Origin: Tepidisphaeraceae bacterium
GTDB taxonomy: Bacteria > Planctomycetota > Phycisphaerae > Tepidisphaerales > Tepidisphaeraceae
Assembly: GCA_025450555.1 (NCBI GenBank)
Contig: JANWHF010000189.1
Span: 1-6,287, forward strand
Length of the DNA: 6,287 nucleotides
Reading direction: 5' to 3'
The notes below the pieces were generated by a model that was given only the letters and a program-made list of their open reading frames with translations, made no database searches and was not told the DNA's origin. Below, piece after piece: positions 1-6,153 of the stretch. The position numbers were made by a program, and so were the translations under genes. Every line of letters begins with the position of its first letter. The first letter of the stretch is position 1.

Positions 1-462
1 GCGAGGATTGTGGTGTGGTTGGCGTTGGCGGCGATCGCGGTGACCTTTGCCGTACAGCGAAACCCGACGATCTATGGGAAGCCGATGCAGACCGTCGGAT
101 ATACCTTTTTTGCATTGATGTTCGGCGCGCAGCTGGTGCTGTCGGTATCAGCAAAACCTGGAAGCGCCTTGTTTCGCGTCACTAACCTGAAGCTGCTGCG
201 ATTTTTCGGGCGATACAGCTATGCCGCGTATCTCTTGCAGCCGATGGTCGTGGTCTTCATGCGGCGGTCGTTCATCCGGCCCGAGCGATTTCTCGCCATT
301 GTTCATTCACATATTCCGGCGCAGTTCCTGTTTTATGCGATCGGATTCAGCGCGTCGATGGGTCTGGCGGTATTGAGCTGGCACCTGTGGGAGAAACATT
401 TCCTGCGGCTCAAGGCGCTGTTCCCTTATGGCCGGGTTCCGGGCGACCGATCGGCAAAGTGA
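1..462 (+). CDS. Acyltransferase-3 family membrane protein, C-terminal part (5' truncated)
   Basis: The frame is open from base 1 to a TGA at 460-462 (153 residues), so the start lies outside the window; the GTG at position 10 is internal. The fragment has about four hydrophobic segments: residues ~4-18, ~30-48, ~70-86 and ~108-124. The third carries LRFFGRYSYAAYLLQPMVV, which matches the late-membrane signature of acyltransferase-3 proteins (the usual form is lGrySY..YLlH). The last helix ends in SWHLWEKHFLRLK, the typical aromatic and basic cytoplasmic end of this family (usually ErPf.rlk). Family members such as OafA move acetyl or other acyl groups onto cell-surface sugars. The substrate cannot be told, because the catalytic N-terminal half is missing. 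The gene converges on the transporter gene with a 12-base gap and no visible terminator hairpin. Confidence 0.8.
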   Translation, partial: ARIVVWLALAAIAVTFAVQRNPTIYGKPMQTVGYTFFALMFGAQLVLSVSAKPGSALFRVTNLKLLRFFGRYSYAAYLLQPMVVVFMRRSFIRPERFLAIVHSHIPAQFLFYAIGFSASMGLAVLSWHLWEKHFLRLKALFPYGRVPGDRSAK

Positions 463-474
463 TGGAGATCGATT

Positions 475-2094
475 TCATTCGGCCGCGATGTGCGATCCCT
501 TCTCCGCAACCGATCGCTTCATGAGAAGCCCCAGGAAGACCAGCAGCGCCGCCCCCACCGCGCAGAGCCAGAAAATATCGAAATAGGACAGAAGCAGCGC
601 CTGCTGCTGGCGGAGATTGTCGAGCATCTGCGTAGCCATCTGCGACGATGTGGCGCTATCACCGGTCTGTTGCAGGAAGAAATCATGCCCCTGTTGGAGA
701 AAACTGTGAACCGTCGGGTTGAAGGGATCGAGCGTTTCGTTCAATCGCAGGGAATGAAACTGCGAGCGGCGTTCGAGGATGGTCTGGGCGAGCGATGTTC
801 CGACGCTGCCGCCTTCATTGCGCAGAAGCGCCAGCAACCCCACCGCCGCCCCGCGCAGATGCGGCGGTATGTACAAGAATGCGGCGACGTTCAGCGGCGC
901 GAAGATCATCGACAGCCCGATGATGATCACCACGCGCGGCCAGACGATCTGCCAGGGGCTGATGCTCAGATTCATCTGCGAAAGCCAGTAGTTTCCAATC
1001 GCGACCACGGCCAATCCGCTCATGATGAACCATCGTGCATCGAATTGCCGCCCTAGAAGAAACCCAACCACTAAAAGCACGCCGATGGCAAAGATGCCGG
1101 CGGGTGAAAGTACAAATCCAGAAGTCGTGGCGTCGTATCCAAATAGCGATTGCAGCATCCCTGGCAGCATGGTCGTATTGGCATAGAGAACCGCAAAGGC
1201 AAAGAAGATGATGATGCAACAGGCGCGGAAGCTGCGCTCTTTCAAAACGCGGAAATTCACAATCGGCGCATTAGTGAAACGCAATTCACGTACGATCAAA
1301 CCGACGAGACCGATCACAAACAGGAGCGTCAATGTCTGCACCCGCCAGAAGGGATCGCCAAACCAATCCCATTCCTGCCCCTTGCTCAGCAGCACCTCCC
1401 AGCAGACCATCGTCAGACAGAGCAGAGACAGCCCCAAGGTATCAAAATGCAGCGGCCGGCCACGGAGCTTGGCCCGCTCTTCCTGAAGGTATGGCGGATC
1501 GCTCACCAGGATATAGCAAGCCCCCAGCGCCACCAGCCCGGCGGGAATATTGAGATAGAAGATCCAGCGCCACTCGTAGTTGTCGGTGATCCAGCCGCCC
1601 AGCGTCGGCCCAACGACCGGAGCAATGAGCGCCGCGACACTGAAAAGCGTCATCGCGGCCCCCTGCTTTTCGCGAGGAAATGCGTCCAGCAGGATCGCCT
1701 GACTCGAAGGCTGCAAGCCGCCACCCGCCAGCCCCTGCATTACGCGAAAGAGAATCAGTTGCTCGAGACTTCCCGCCATTCCACAGAGGGCGGAGCTGAC
1801 GGTGAACATGGCAATCGACAGCAGAAAGTAGTTTCGTCGTCCTAGGTGCGACGCGAGCCAGCCCGAAATGGGAAGAATAACGGCATTGGCCGCCAGATAG
1901 CTGGTGATGACCCATTCGCTGTCGGTTGCGGCGGCGCTCAATCCTCCTGCGATGTAGCGCAACGCGACGTTGGCGATGGTCGTGTCCAGCACCTCCATGA
2001 AGGTCGGCACGACCACCGCAATCGCCACCAGCCAGGGACTGAAAGTCCTTCGCTGCGGCGCGGCATAGGACAATGGCGCGGCAAGAGATGTCAT
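475..2094 (-). CDS. DHA2-family (EmrB/QacA-type) multidrug MFS antiporter, 14 TM
   Basis: This is a 539-residue inner-membrane transporter, the usual size for 14-TM drug:H+ antiporters. Visible family motifs are LDTTIANVAL at ~36-45 (motif D1, with the acidic residue in TM1), GWLASHLGRR at ~78-87 (motif A; the acidic residue of the general MFS motif is absent, as is common in EmrB relatives), LILFRVMQGLAGGG at ~113-126 (motif B with its arginine), and APVVGPTLGGWITDNYEWRW at ~158-177 (motif C, the antiporter motif). A long hydrophilic loop at ~440-500 precedes the last helix (~503-526), again as in EmrB. The ATG at 2092-2094 overlaps the TGA of the upstream adaptor gene as ATGA. There is no strong Shine-Dalgarno of its own, so translational coupling is likely. 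It probably exports hydrophobic or amphipathic toxic compounds through the partner adaptor; the actual substrate is unknown. Confidence 0.93.
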   Translation of the reverse strand: MTSLAAPLSYAAPQRRTFSPWLVAIAVVVPTFMEVLDTTIANVALRYIAGGLSAAATDSEWVITSYLAANAVILPISGWLASHLGRRNYFLLSIAMFTVSSALCGMAGSLEQLILFRVMQGLAGGGLQPSSQAILLDAFPREKQGAAMTLFSVAALIAPVVGPTLGGWITDNYEWRWIFYLNIPAGLVALGACYILVSDPPYLQEERAKLRGRPLHFDTLGLSLLCLTMVCWEVLLSKGQEWDWFGDPFWRVQTLTLLFVIGLVGLIVRELRFTNAPIVNFRVLKERSFRACCIIIFFAFAVLYANTTMLPGMLQSLFGYDATTSGFVLSPAGIFAIGVLLVVGFLLGRQFDARWFIMSGLAVVAIGNYWLSQMNLSISPWQIVWPRVVIIIGLSMIFAPLNVAAFLYIPPHLRGAAVGLLALLRNEGGSVGTSLAQTILERRSQFHSLRLNETLDPFNPTVHSFLQQGHDFFLQQTGDSATSSQMATQMLDNLRQQQALLLSYFDIFWLCAVGAALLVFLGLLMKRSVAEKGSHIAAE

Positions 2095-3668
2095 GGCAAA
2101 GTTGTCGGCGCGAAGATGGCGGGTAACGTTGTAGCCGGTTCGGTGGTCAGTGGCTCAGGCGGAGCCGGTTGCGTGGTGGCCACTGGAATCGGTACGAATG
2201 GCTGTAAGACCTTGCCGGCGTCCGGGCCGGTCGGCGGCTCCTTCACGTAGACATAGGGCGTGACCGAAAGGCCGATGAACAGCGGGACCTTTTCTGGATC
2301 GTAGTTATCCAGATCGATGCGAACGGGGAGTCGCTGGACCACTTTGACGAAATTGCCGGTGGCATTTTGTGCGGGTAGCAGCGCGAGCGTAGAGCCAGTG
2401 CCCATGGTGAATCCGGAGATGTGCCCCTCAAAGGTATGCCTGCTGCCGTACGCGTCCACATCCAGATCGACGCGCTGGCCGATGCGCAAGGACGACAATT
2501 GCGTTTCCTTGAAATTGGCATCCACCCAGATTTCACGGAGCGAGCGAATAGCCATCAGGGCCTGGCCGGCAATTACGTTGTTTCCTGGGTTGACGTTGCG
2601 CCGCGTGACGACGCCGTCGATTTCCGCGACGACATCGCAATATTTAAGGTCCAACGCCGCGGCAGCCAAATCTTCCTGCGCCTGGGCGAGCTTCGCCTGC
2701 GCCTGTTTGACGGCGGGCGATTGAGCCAGAAGTGTGGCATAGATGCGATCGATATTGCCTTCAGGATCGCGCTTGTAGAACTCGTCGAGCATCTGCCGAG
2801 GCGTGCGATCGAAAGTGAAATCGACGCCCAGTTCCGCGGCGCTTTCCAGGAGCTGGAATTGTGCGGTACGAACCGAAGAGACAGTTTGATCCAGATCCGC
2901 GGGAACCTGGCCCAGATCCGTGCCATTAGGTGGCTGCGCGGGTAATCCCAGCGAAACGCGCGTCTGGTAGACCCCCTGCAATGCCTCTTTCACCTGCGCC
3001 TGAGCCACCGCAAGCACCTGCTGGCGACGATCCAGCTCCTCCGGCGCGATAGCGCCGGTGTTTTGCAGCGTCTTGGCGCGATCGAGATCAGACTGCGCTC
3101 GCTTTTCGACTGCTTTGGCCGATTCGAGGGCAGCAACGTTCGTCTTCAGCGACTCGATCTGGTTATCCACGTCTTCGATTGCATGCTGCAGCTTCCAGCG
3201 CTGGCTGCGGGCCTGGGCCTCGGTGCTGCGAACACCGGCTGCCGCAGCGACAAGGTTGGCTTGCGCCGTTTCAACCGCCGCCCGCTTTTGATTGACGGCG
3301 ATTTGATATGGCTCCTTGTCGAGCTGGACGAGCAGATCCCCCTTCTTCACGCGATTGTTGTCTTCCACGTATACGTGCGTGACCTGGCCCGGCACCCGCG
3401 CGGCCACGGAAGTCACATGACCATTCACATAAGCATCGTCGGTCGAAACGGTGACCAGTGCCCGGTGGGCCCAGGGGATGACGAAAATGCAGCCGACAAC
3501 CAGAAGCACCAGGATGATGCCCCACACGATCCACCGCCGCGAGCGGCGCGGTGCATGCTCAGGGGGGGAAGATCGCACTGGCCCTTGTGATGTTTGGACG
3601 ACGCCTGCGACCGGCGCAGAGTGTCCGTCGCCTGACCCCGGTGGCTTCGCAGATGACTCTTCGGCCAT
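2091..3668 (-). CDS. HlyD/EmrA-type periplasmic adaptor (membrane fusion protein)
   Basis: This 525-residue adaptor is the first gene of the export operon. Its order is: a cytosolic Pro/Ser-rich tail (~1-44); one TM helix (~46-66); the first half of the lipoyl domain, with TDDAYVNGHVTSVAARVPGQ at ~76-95 and VKKGDLLVQLD at ~107-117; a long Ala/Gln/Glu-rich coiled-coil hairpin (~125-342); the second lipoyl half (VAEIDGVVTRRNVNPGNNV, ~347-365); and a beta-barrel with IWVDANFKETQL (~380-391) and LPAQNATGNFVKVVQRLPVR (~431-450), both classic EmrA signatures. E. coli EmrA is about 390 residues. The extra length is an insert at ~245-320 and a Pro/Thr-rich C-terminal tail after ~476. The start is supported by GAGGAG at 3674-3679, five bases before the ATG. 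It should link the DHA2 pump to an outer-membrane channel encoded elsewhere. Confidence 0.93.
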   Translation of the reverse strand: MAEESSAKPPGSGDGHSAPVAGVVQTSQGPVRSSPPEHAPRRSRRWIVWGIILVLLVVGCIFVIPWAHRALVTVSTDDAYVNGHVTSVAARVPGQVTHVYVEDNNRVKKGDLLVQLDKEPYQIAVNQKRAAVETAQANLVAAAAGVRSTEAQARSQRWKLQHAIEDVDNQIESLKTNVAALESAKAVEKRAQSDLDRAKTLQNTGAIAPEELDRRQQVLAVAQAQVKEALQGVYQTRVSLGLPAQPPNGTDLGQVPADLDQTVSSVRTAQFQLLESAAELGVDFTFDRTPRQMLDEFYKRDPEGNIDRIYATLLAQSPAVKQAQAKLAQAQEDLAAAALDLKYCDVVAEIDGVVTRRNVNPGNNVIAGQALMAIRSLREIWVDANFKETQLSSLRIGQRVDLDVDAYGSRHTFEGHISGFTMGTGSTLALLPAQNATGNFVKVVQRLPVRIDLDNYDPEKVPLFIGLSVTPYVYVKEPPTGPDAGKVLQPFVPIPVATTQPAPPEPLTTEPATTLPAIFAPTTLP

Positions 3669-3773
3669 TCCAGCTCCTCACTTCCCTTTGCGGCTCGATT
3701 ACGCCGATCGTAGTCAAGCAATCTTCAGTTTTCGATTCTTGCTCTCCAGCGAGCCCGCGGCCGTTGCCATCAC

Positions 3774-3851
3774 ACATTCATGCGGCCCACACCGAACATT
3801 CATGCGTTTCGGCAATAGTATGAGGTAAGGAAATCAGATCACATTCACGAC
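3774..3851. repeat. In-phase 11-bp direct repeats in divergent intergenic region (possible operator)
   Basis: ACATTCATGCG occurs perfectly at 3774-3784 and 3796-3806, 22 bp start to start (two helical turns). A third copy, ACATTCACGAC, at 3841-3851 matches 8 of 11 positions and starts 45 bp after the second, so all three lie on nearly the same DNA face. The repeats sit between the divergent adaptor and phosphatase genes (gap 3669-3870). An activator binding direct repeats, or an operator shared by both genes, would fit. I know no factor with this exact site, so the role is inferred. No convincing sigma70 promoter was found here for either gene. Confidence 0.4.
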
Positions 3852-3870
3852 TTTATAAGGAAAACCGGGC

Positions 3871-4896
3871 ATGCGATTGTCTAGACGCGGGATCGTATTG
3901 TTTGCGGGTTTGCTCTGTCTTTCCGCGATCGCGGCCAAGCCGGCCGGGCAGGATCGTCCGGAGGTGAATCTGCTGGCGGTGGGCGACACTGCCGGGGATA
4001 CGCCGGAGCGCGCCGCGGTGACCGCGGCTCTGACCCGCTACGTCTCTGACTCCGGCGAACACTTCAACGCGGCCGTCATGCTCGGCGATAATCTCACAAT
4101 GACGCTGCACGGGCCGGGCGATCCGGTTTTCACTCGGCTTTTCGAGAAGGCCTATGACCCGGTGAAACTCAATTTCCCCTTCTACATGGCCTTCGGCAAT
4201 CACGATTATGAGCGCGGCAAAGGCCCGATCGAACTGGCCTATGCGGCGCAGCATCCAATATCTCGATGGAAGATGCCATCAAGTTATTATCGCGTCGATC
4301 TTCCGGCCGAGCATCCGATGGTGACGCTCCTCGTGCTGGACAGCGATCGTCAGGCATTAGATGACGCGCAATGGCAGGCAGAAATTGACTGGCTGCAGAA
4401 GGAGCTGGATAAGCCGCACGCTGCCTGGCTGGTCTGCTGTGGGCATCACCCGTTTTTCAGCAACGGCGCGCATGGCGACAATGGGGTCCTCCAGACGCAA
4501 TGGGGGCCGATCTTCAGAAGCCATCACGTCGATTTCTACATCTCGGGCCACGATCACACGATGCAGCACCTGGAAATCCCCAGATGGCCGATCAGCTTTG
4601 TCGTCAGCGGCGGCGGCGGTGGGGGCCGCCGGCAGATGCTCCGAGACAATCGCGGGCCCTTCTCAAGATCAACTCTGGGCTTCGCGCATTTTGAATTTCG
4701 CCAGAACATCGCCACGGTGAAGCTTTTGGACGGCCAGGGGCAGTTGATGCATGAATTTACGCGCACGCACGATGGGCAAGTTCAAGTGATCGAAAACACG
4801 CCCAGCGACAAAGCCACTACGCATCCGCTTCGCACGATCGTTGGATTACCGGATTGGGGACCCAAGCCTGCAACGCGACCGACCGTCAGCAAATGA
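3871..4896 (+). CDS. Exported metallophosphoesterase, purple acid phosphatase-like
   Basis: A 341-residue protein of the calcineurin-like phosphoesterase fold. The N-terminus MRLSRRGIVLFAGLLCLSAI followed by AAKPAG looks like a signal peptide, with cleavage near 22-26. The metal motifs appear in family order: GD at 38-39, LGDN at 71-74, GNHD at 109-112, GHHP at 191-194 and GHDH at 226-229. This gives D39, D73, N110, H192, H227 and H229 as likely ligands. The overall pattern (LGDN, MAFGNHDYE, the WL..EL segment, then GHDHTMQHLE and VVSGGGGGG) resembles tartrate-resistant acid phosphatase, which hydrolyses phosphomonoesters. The position equivalent to the iron-binding tyrosine of that enzyme (GDNFY) is T76, so metal choice may differ. 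AAGGA at 3857-3861 supports the ATG, nine bases downstream. The C-terminal ~40 residues are Pro/Thr-rich with no recognised domain. The natural substrate is unknown. Confidence 0.88.
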   Translation: MRLSRRGIVLFAGLLCLSAIAAKPAGQDRPEVNLLAVGDTAGDTPERAAVTAALTRYVSDSGEHFNAAVMLGDNLTMTLHGPGDPVFTRLFEKAYDPVKLNFPFYMAFGNHDYERGKGPIELAYAAQHPISRWKMPSSYYRVDLPAEHPMVTLLVLDSDRQALDDAQWQAEIDWLQKELDKPHAAWLVCCGHHPFFSNGAHGDNGVLQTQWGPIFRSHHVDFYISGHDHTMQHLEIPRWPISFVVSGGGGGGRRQMLRDNRGPFSRSTLGFAHFEFRQNIATVKLLDGQGQLMHEFTRTHDGQVQVIENTPSDKATTHPLRTIVGLPDWGPKPATRPTVSK

Positions 4897-4940
4897 GTTT
4901 GCGAAGTTTACAGCTTCAACTCGCCCTTCGTTTGAACGTT

Positions 4941-5312
4941 TCAATCGGCCGATGACATGAGCGATTGGATTGCCTGAAAGAGCCTTTCAAGCTCGACCGG
5001 CTTTGGCAGAAATTTGATTCCTTCTGATTCAACGGCATTGCCGTCTTCAATCAATCCGCTCACGAGCACGCCCTTGATGCCGTAGGCTTTCTGAAATTCG
5101 TTCATCAGCACGATGCCATCGCCATCAGGAAGTCGAATATCGCTGACCATGAGGTCGAATTTCTGCTTTGCAGCTTCAAGACGTGCCTCGGCAGCCGAAT
5201 GGGCGCGCGCGACGCTGTAGCCGCGTTTGACCAGAAAGAACACGGTAAGCTCCACCGTATCCAGGTGGTCGTCCACCACAAGGATGCGGGGCAGCTTCTG
5301 ACTGGAATTCAT
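4941..5312 (-). CDS. Single-domain response regulator receiver (CheY-like)
   Basis: The protein is 123 residues from the ATG at 5310-5312 and consists of a receiver domain only. Numbered from that ATG, the key residues are the acidic pair D14-D15 (ILVVDD), phospho-acceptor D58 (LMVSDIRLPDGDG), the switch Ser S85 (VLVSGL) and the conserved K104 (FLPKPV). All catalytic residues of the fold are present, so it should be phosphorylated on D58 by a histidine kinase. There is no DNA-binding or enzymatic output domain, so it would act by protein contact or within a phosphorelay. No kinase is encoded nearby. The frame extends ten codons upstream to a TTG at 5340-5342, giving 133 residues, but neither start has a clear Shine-Dalgarno. 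I prefer the ATG because it gives the usual length and codon. It converges on the phosphatase gene with a 44-base gap and no clear terminator. Confidence 0.87.
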   Translation of the reverse strand: MNSSQKLPRILVVDDHLDTVELTVFFLVKRGYSVARAHSAAEARLEAAKQKFDLMVSDIRLPDGDGIVLMNEFQKAYGIKGVLVSGLIEDGNAVESEGIKFLPKPVELERLFQAIQSLMSSAD

Positions 5313-5418
5313 GGATCGGTCCAGACGCGTAGAACCCTTCAAGCCATGACGATGATAGATAATTGTATCGAAGAGTCGAACCCCTTCTGTAAATTCTTAG
5401 AGCCGGCTTGAAGATTTA

Positions 5419-5448
5419 TTTGCATCCGGAGCGGGCTTTATCTATAGT
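5419..5448 (+). promoter_or_regulatory. Sigma70-like promoter for candidate small RNA
   Basis: TATAGT at 5443-5448 matches the -10 consensus at five of six positions. TTTGCA at 5419-5424 matches the -35 consensus at four of six with an 18-bp spacer; the overlapping TTGCAT at 5420-5425 gives a 17-bp spacer. The predicted transcription start, near 5454-5457, falls exactly at the base of the hairpin described next. It is divergent from the receiver gene. Confidence 0.4.
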
Positions 5449-5454
5449 AACTTC

Positions 5455-5514
5455 CTGTCGGCGGTCCTCCCCGCGGAAAGTTCCCCCCCTCTTTCTGCAC
5501 CCGCCGACTTTTTT
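5455..5514 (+). ncRNA. Candidate structured small RNA, about 60 nt, with C-rich loops
   Basis: The outer stem pairs GTCGGCGG at 5457-5464 with CCGCCGAC at 5501-5508: eight perfect base pairs. Inside it, 5473-5480 (GCGGAAAG) pairs with 5491-5498 (CTTTCTGC), eight pairs including one G-U. The asymmetric internal loop is UCCUCCCC (5465-5472) opposite AC (5499-5500), and the apical loop is UUCCCCCCCU (5481-5490). Six Ts follow the outer stem directly. A promoter-like element ends a few bases upstream. UCCUCCCC is complementary to Shine-Dalgarno-type sequence (GGGGAGGA). C-rich unpaired loops are known in trans-acting small RNAs that block ribosome binding, so that role is inferred. I do not recognise an Rfam family. 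The alternative is a free-standing terminator, but no plus-strand gene ends within 560 bases upstream. Confidence 0.45.
5457..5514 (+). terminator. Rho-independent terminator formed by the small-RNA hairpin
   Basis: The 8-bp GC-rich outer stem (5457-5464 with 5501-5508) is followed without a gap by T6 at 5509-5514. The T tract is on one side only, so termination is directional, on the plus strand. The 36-base interior is long for a plain terminator but itself folds into a second stem. Confidence 0.5.
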
Positions 5515-5888
5515 ATTGCGCGACGGGTCGCGAATCTGAATTTCCTTTGCCGCCCGCCTCTCGATTCAGGTAAGACTCCGGCCGCTGCCGCATCTGATCG
5601 ACACCGATCCTTCCCTTGGTGCCAGACTTCGTGTAACCCTTTTTGGACTGGTTTCGCTGCGCTCTCCACCAGCTAGAGATGTAGTCGATTCGGCATTAGT
5701 CGCAGTGTGTGGTGCACTCCAGCTTTGGCTGATCTGGAGAATACTCAAACGATTGGACCAGGCGACGATCGTCGGGAGTTTCTCAAAGAGCAAGCGAGCG
5801 GCGGAGCACCTCCGCCATAACCTATTGCATCTACTGAAAGATGTAACCATCTCATTTTCGCGAAGATTTTTTGAAACAAATACCTGGC
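5515..5888. other. Gene-poor stretch with several short inverted repeats
   Basis: I find no convincing protein gene here. Short open frames exist on the minus strand but lack a ribosome binding site and family motifs. The stretch holds several palindromes: CGCGAC-GG-GTCGCG at 5519-5532, CTCCAG at 5717-5722 with CTGGAG at 5734-5739 (11-base loop), the 12-bp perfect palindrome CGACGATCGTCG at 5763-5774, and the strong hairpin GGCGGAG-CAC-CTCCGCC at 5800-5816. None is followed by a T tract on the plus strand. They may be binding sites or parts of an RNA; nothing more can be said. Confidence 0.4.
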
Positions 5889-5916
5889 TTGACCGTATCA
5901 TATGTTAGGGTACAGT
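5889..5916 (+). promoter_or_regulatory. Sigma70-like promoter upstream of small ORF
   Basis: TTGACC at 5889-5894 (five of six to the -35 consensus) and TACAGT at 5911-5916 (four of six to the -10) are separated by 16 bp. The predicted start near 5923 leaves a leader of about 33 bases before the ATG at 5956. The local base composition becomes more AT-rich from about 5820, as expected for a promoter region. Confidence 0.35.
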
Positions 5917-5955
5917 ATGGATCGTAGTAATATGATTGAATGGCGAGGAATAGGC

Positions 5956-6153
5956 ATGTGCGATGAACTGGGGGCATCAGAGCGGCAAGATGCTCATGGA
6001 CATATTAACCTGAATGCATATGAAACATCGCTGCATAATAGATGTGAGACAGCAGGAGTGGCGGTTTCAGCCGCCTGCCTTCGCGCGGTGTGTGCGGGAG
6101 CATGCCGGGTCCGTCAAACTGTCGGAGCGGACGCTGAAAAATCGAAAAAGTGA
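5956..6153 (+). CDS. Small hypothetical protein (65 aa), doubtful
   Basis: The ATG at 5956 has a good Shine-Dalgarno, GAGGAA at 5945-5950, five bases upstream, and a promoter-like element before that. The frame can also be opened further upstream, at 5902, but that start would lie inside the promoter-like element. The product begins MCDELGASERQDAHGHINLN and ends in a basic ADAEKSKK. It has no recognised domain. The middle, around residues 31-52, is an odd Ala/Cys/Val-rich stretch with five cysteines (CETAGVAVSAACLRAVCAGACR) whose codons do not look favoured. Over that part the next frame (6014-6163) looks more protein-like, so the second half may be read in a different frame through a frameshift or sequencing error. 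The expression signals are better than the protein evidence. Confidence 0.3.
   Translation: MCDELGASERQDAHGHINLNAYETSLHNRCETAGVAVSAACLRAVCAGACRVRQTVGADAEKSKK

Noticed and set aside
490..1056. Long plus-strand open frame opposite the transporter gene
   Set aside because: It is antisense to a clear DHA2 transporter, its product is Arg/Gln/His-rich with no family motif, and it follows the codon pattern of the opposite strand.
1150..1845. 231-codon plus-strand open frame opposite the transporter gene
   Set aside because: This is a mirror of the transporter codons; the product has a low-complexity Arg/Gln/His composition and no ribosome binding site was evident.
3712..3717. Minus-strand TTGACT as -35 of the adaptor operon promoter
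   Set aside because: At 16-18 bp spacing only GC-rich sequence (GCCGCA) is found, so there is no acceptable -10.
3853..4254. 133-codon minus-strand frame opposite the phosphatase
   Set aside because: The plus strand carries all five metallophosphoesterase motifs, so the antisense frame is a shadow.
4897..4940. Terminator between the convergent phosphatase and receiver genes
   Set aside because: Only weak 4-5 bp stems (GAAG/CTTC, TTGAA/TTCAA) without T tracts are present.
5362..5393. TTTACA (5388-5393) and TACAAT (5362-5367) on the minus strand as promoter of the receiver gene
   Set aside because: Both boxes are good, but the spacer is 20 bp, too long for a standard sigma70 promoter; kept only as a note.
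5515..5694. Minus-strand frame ending in GYTKSGTKGRIGVDQMRQRP with plausible composition
   Set aside because: No ATG, GTG or TTG exists between its upstream stop and this segment except a late ATG, so it could be at most a remnant; there is no homology I recognise.
5566..5901. Minus-strand 111-codon frame in the gene-poor region
   Set aside because: The product is Ser/Arg-rich without hydrophobic core pattern or motif, there is no Shine-Dalgarno, and the frame crosses several hairpins.
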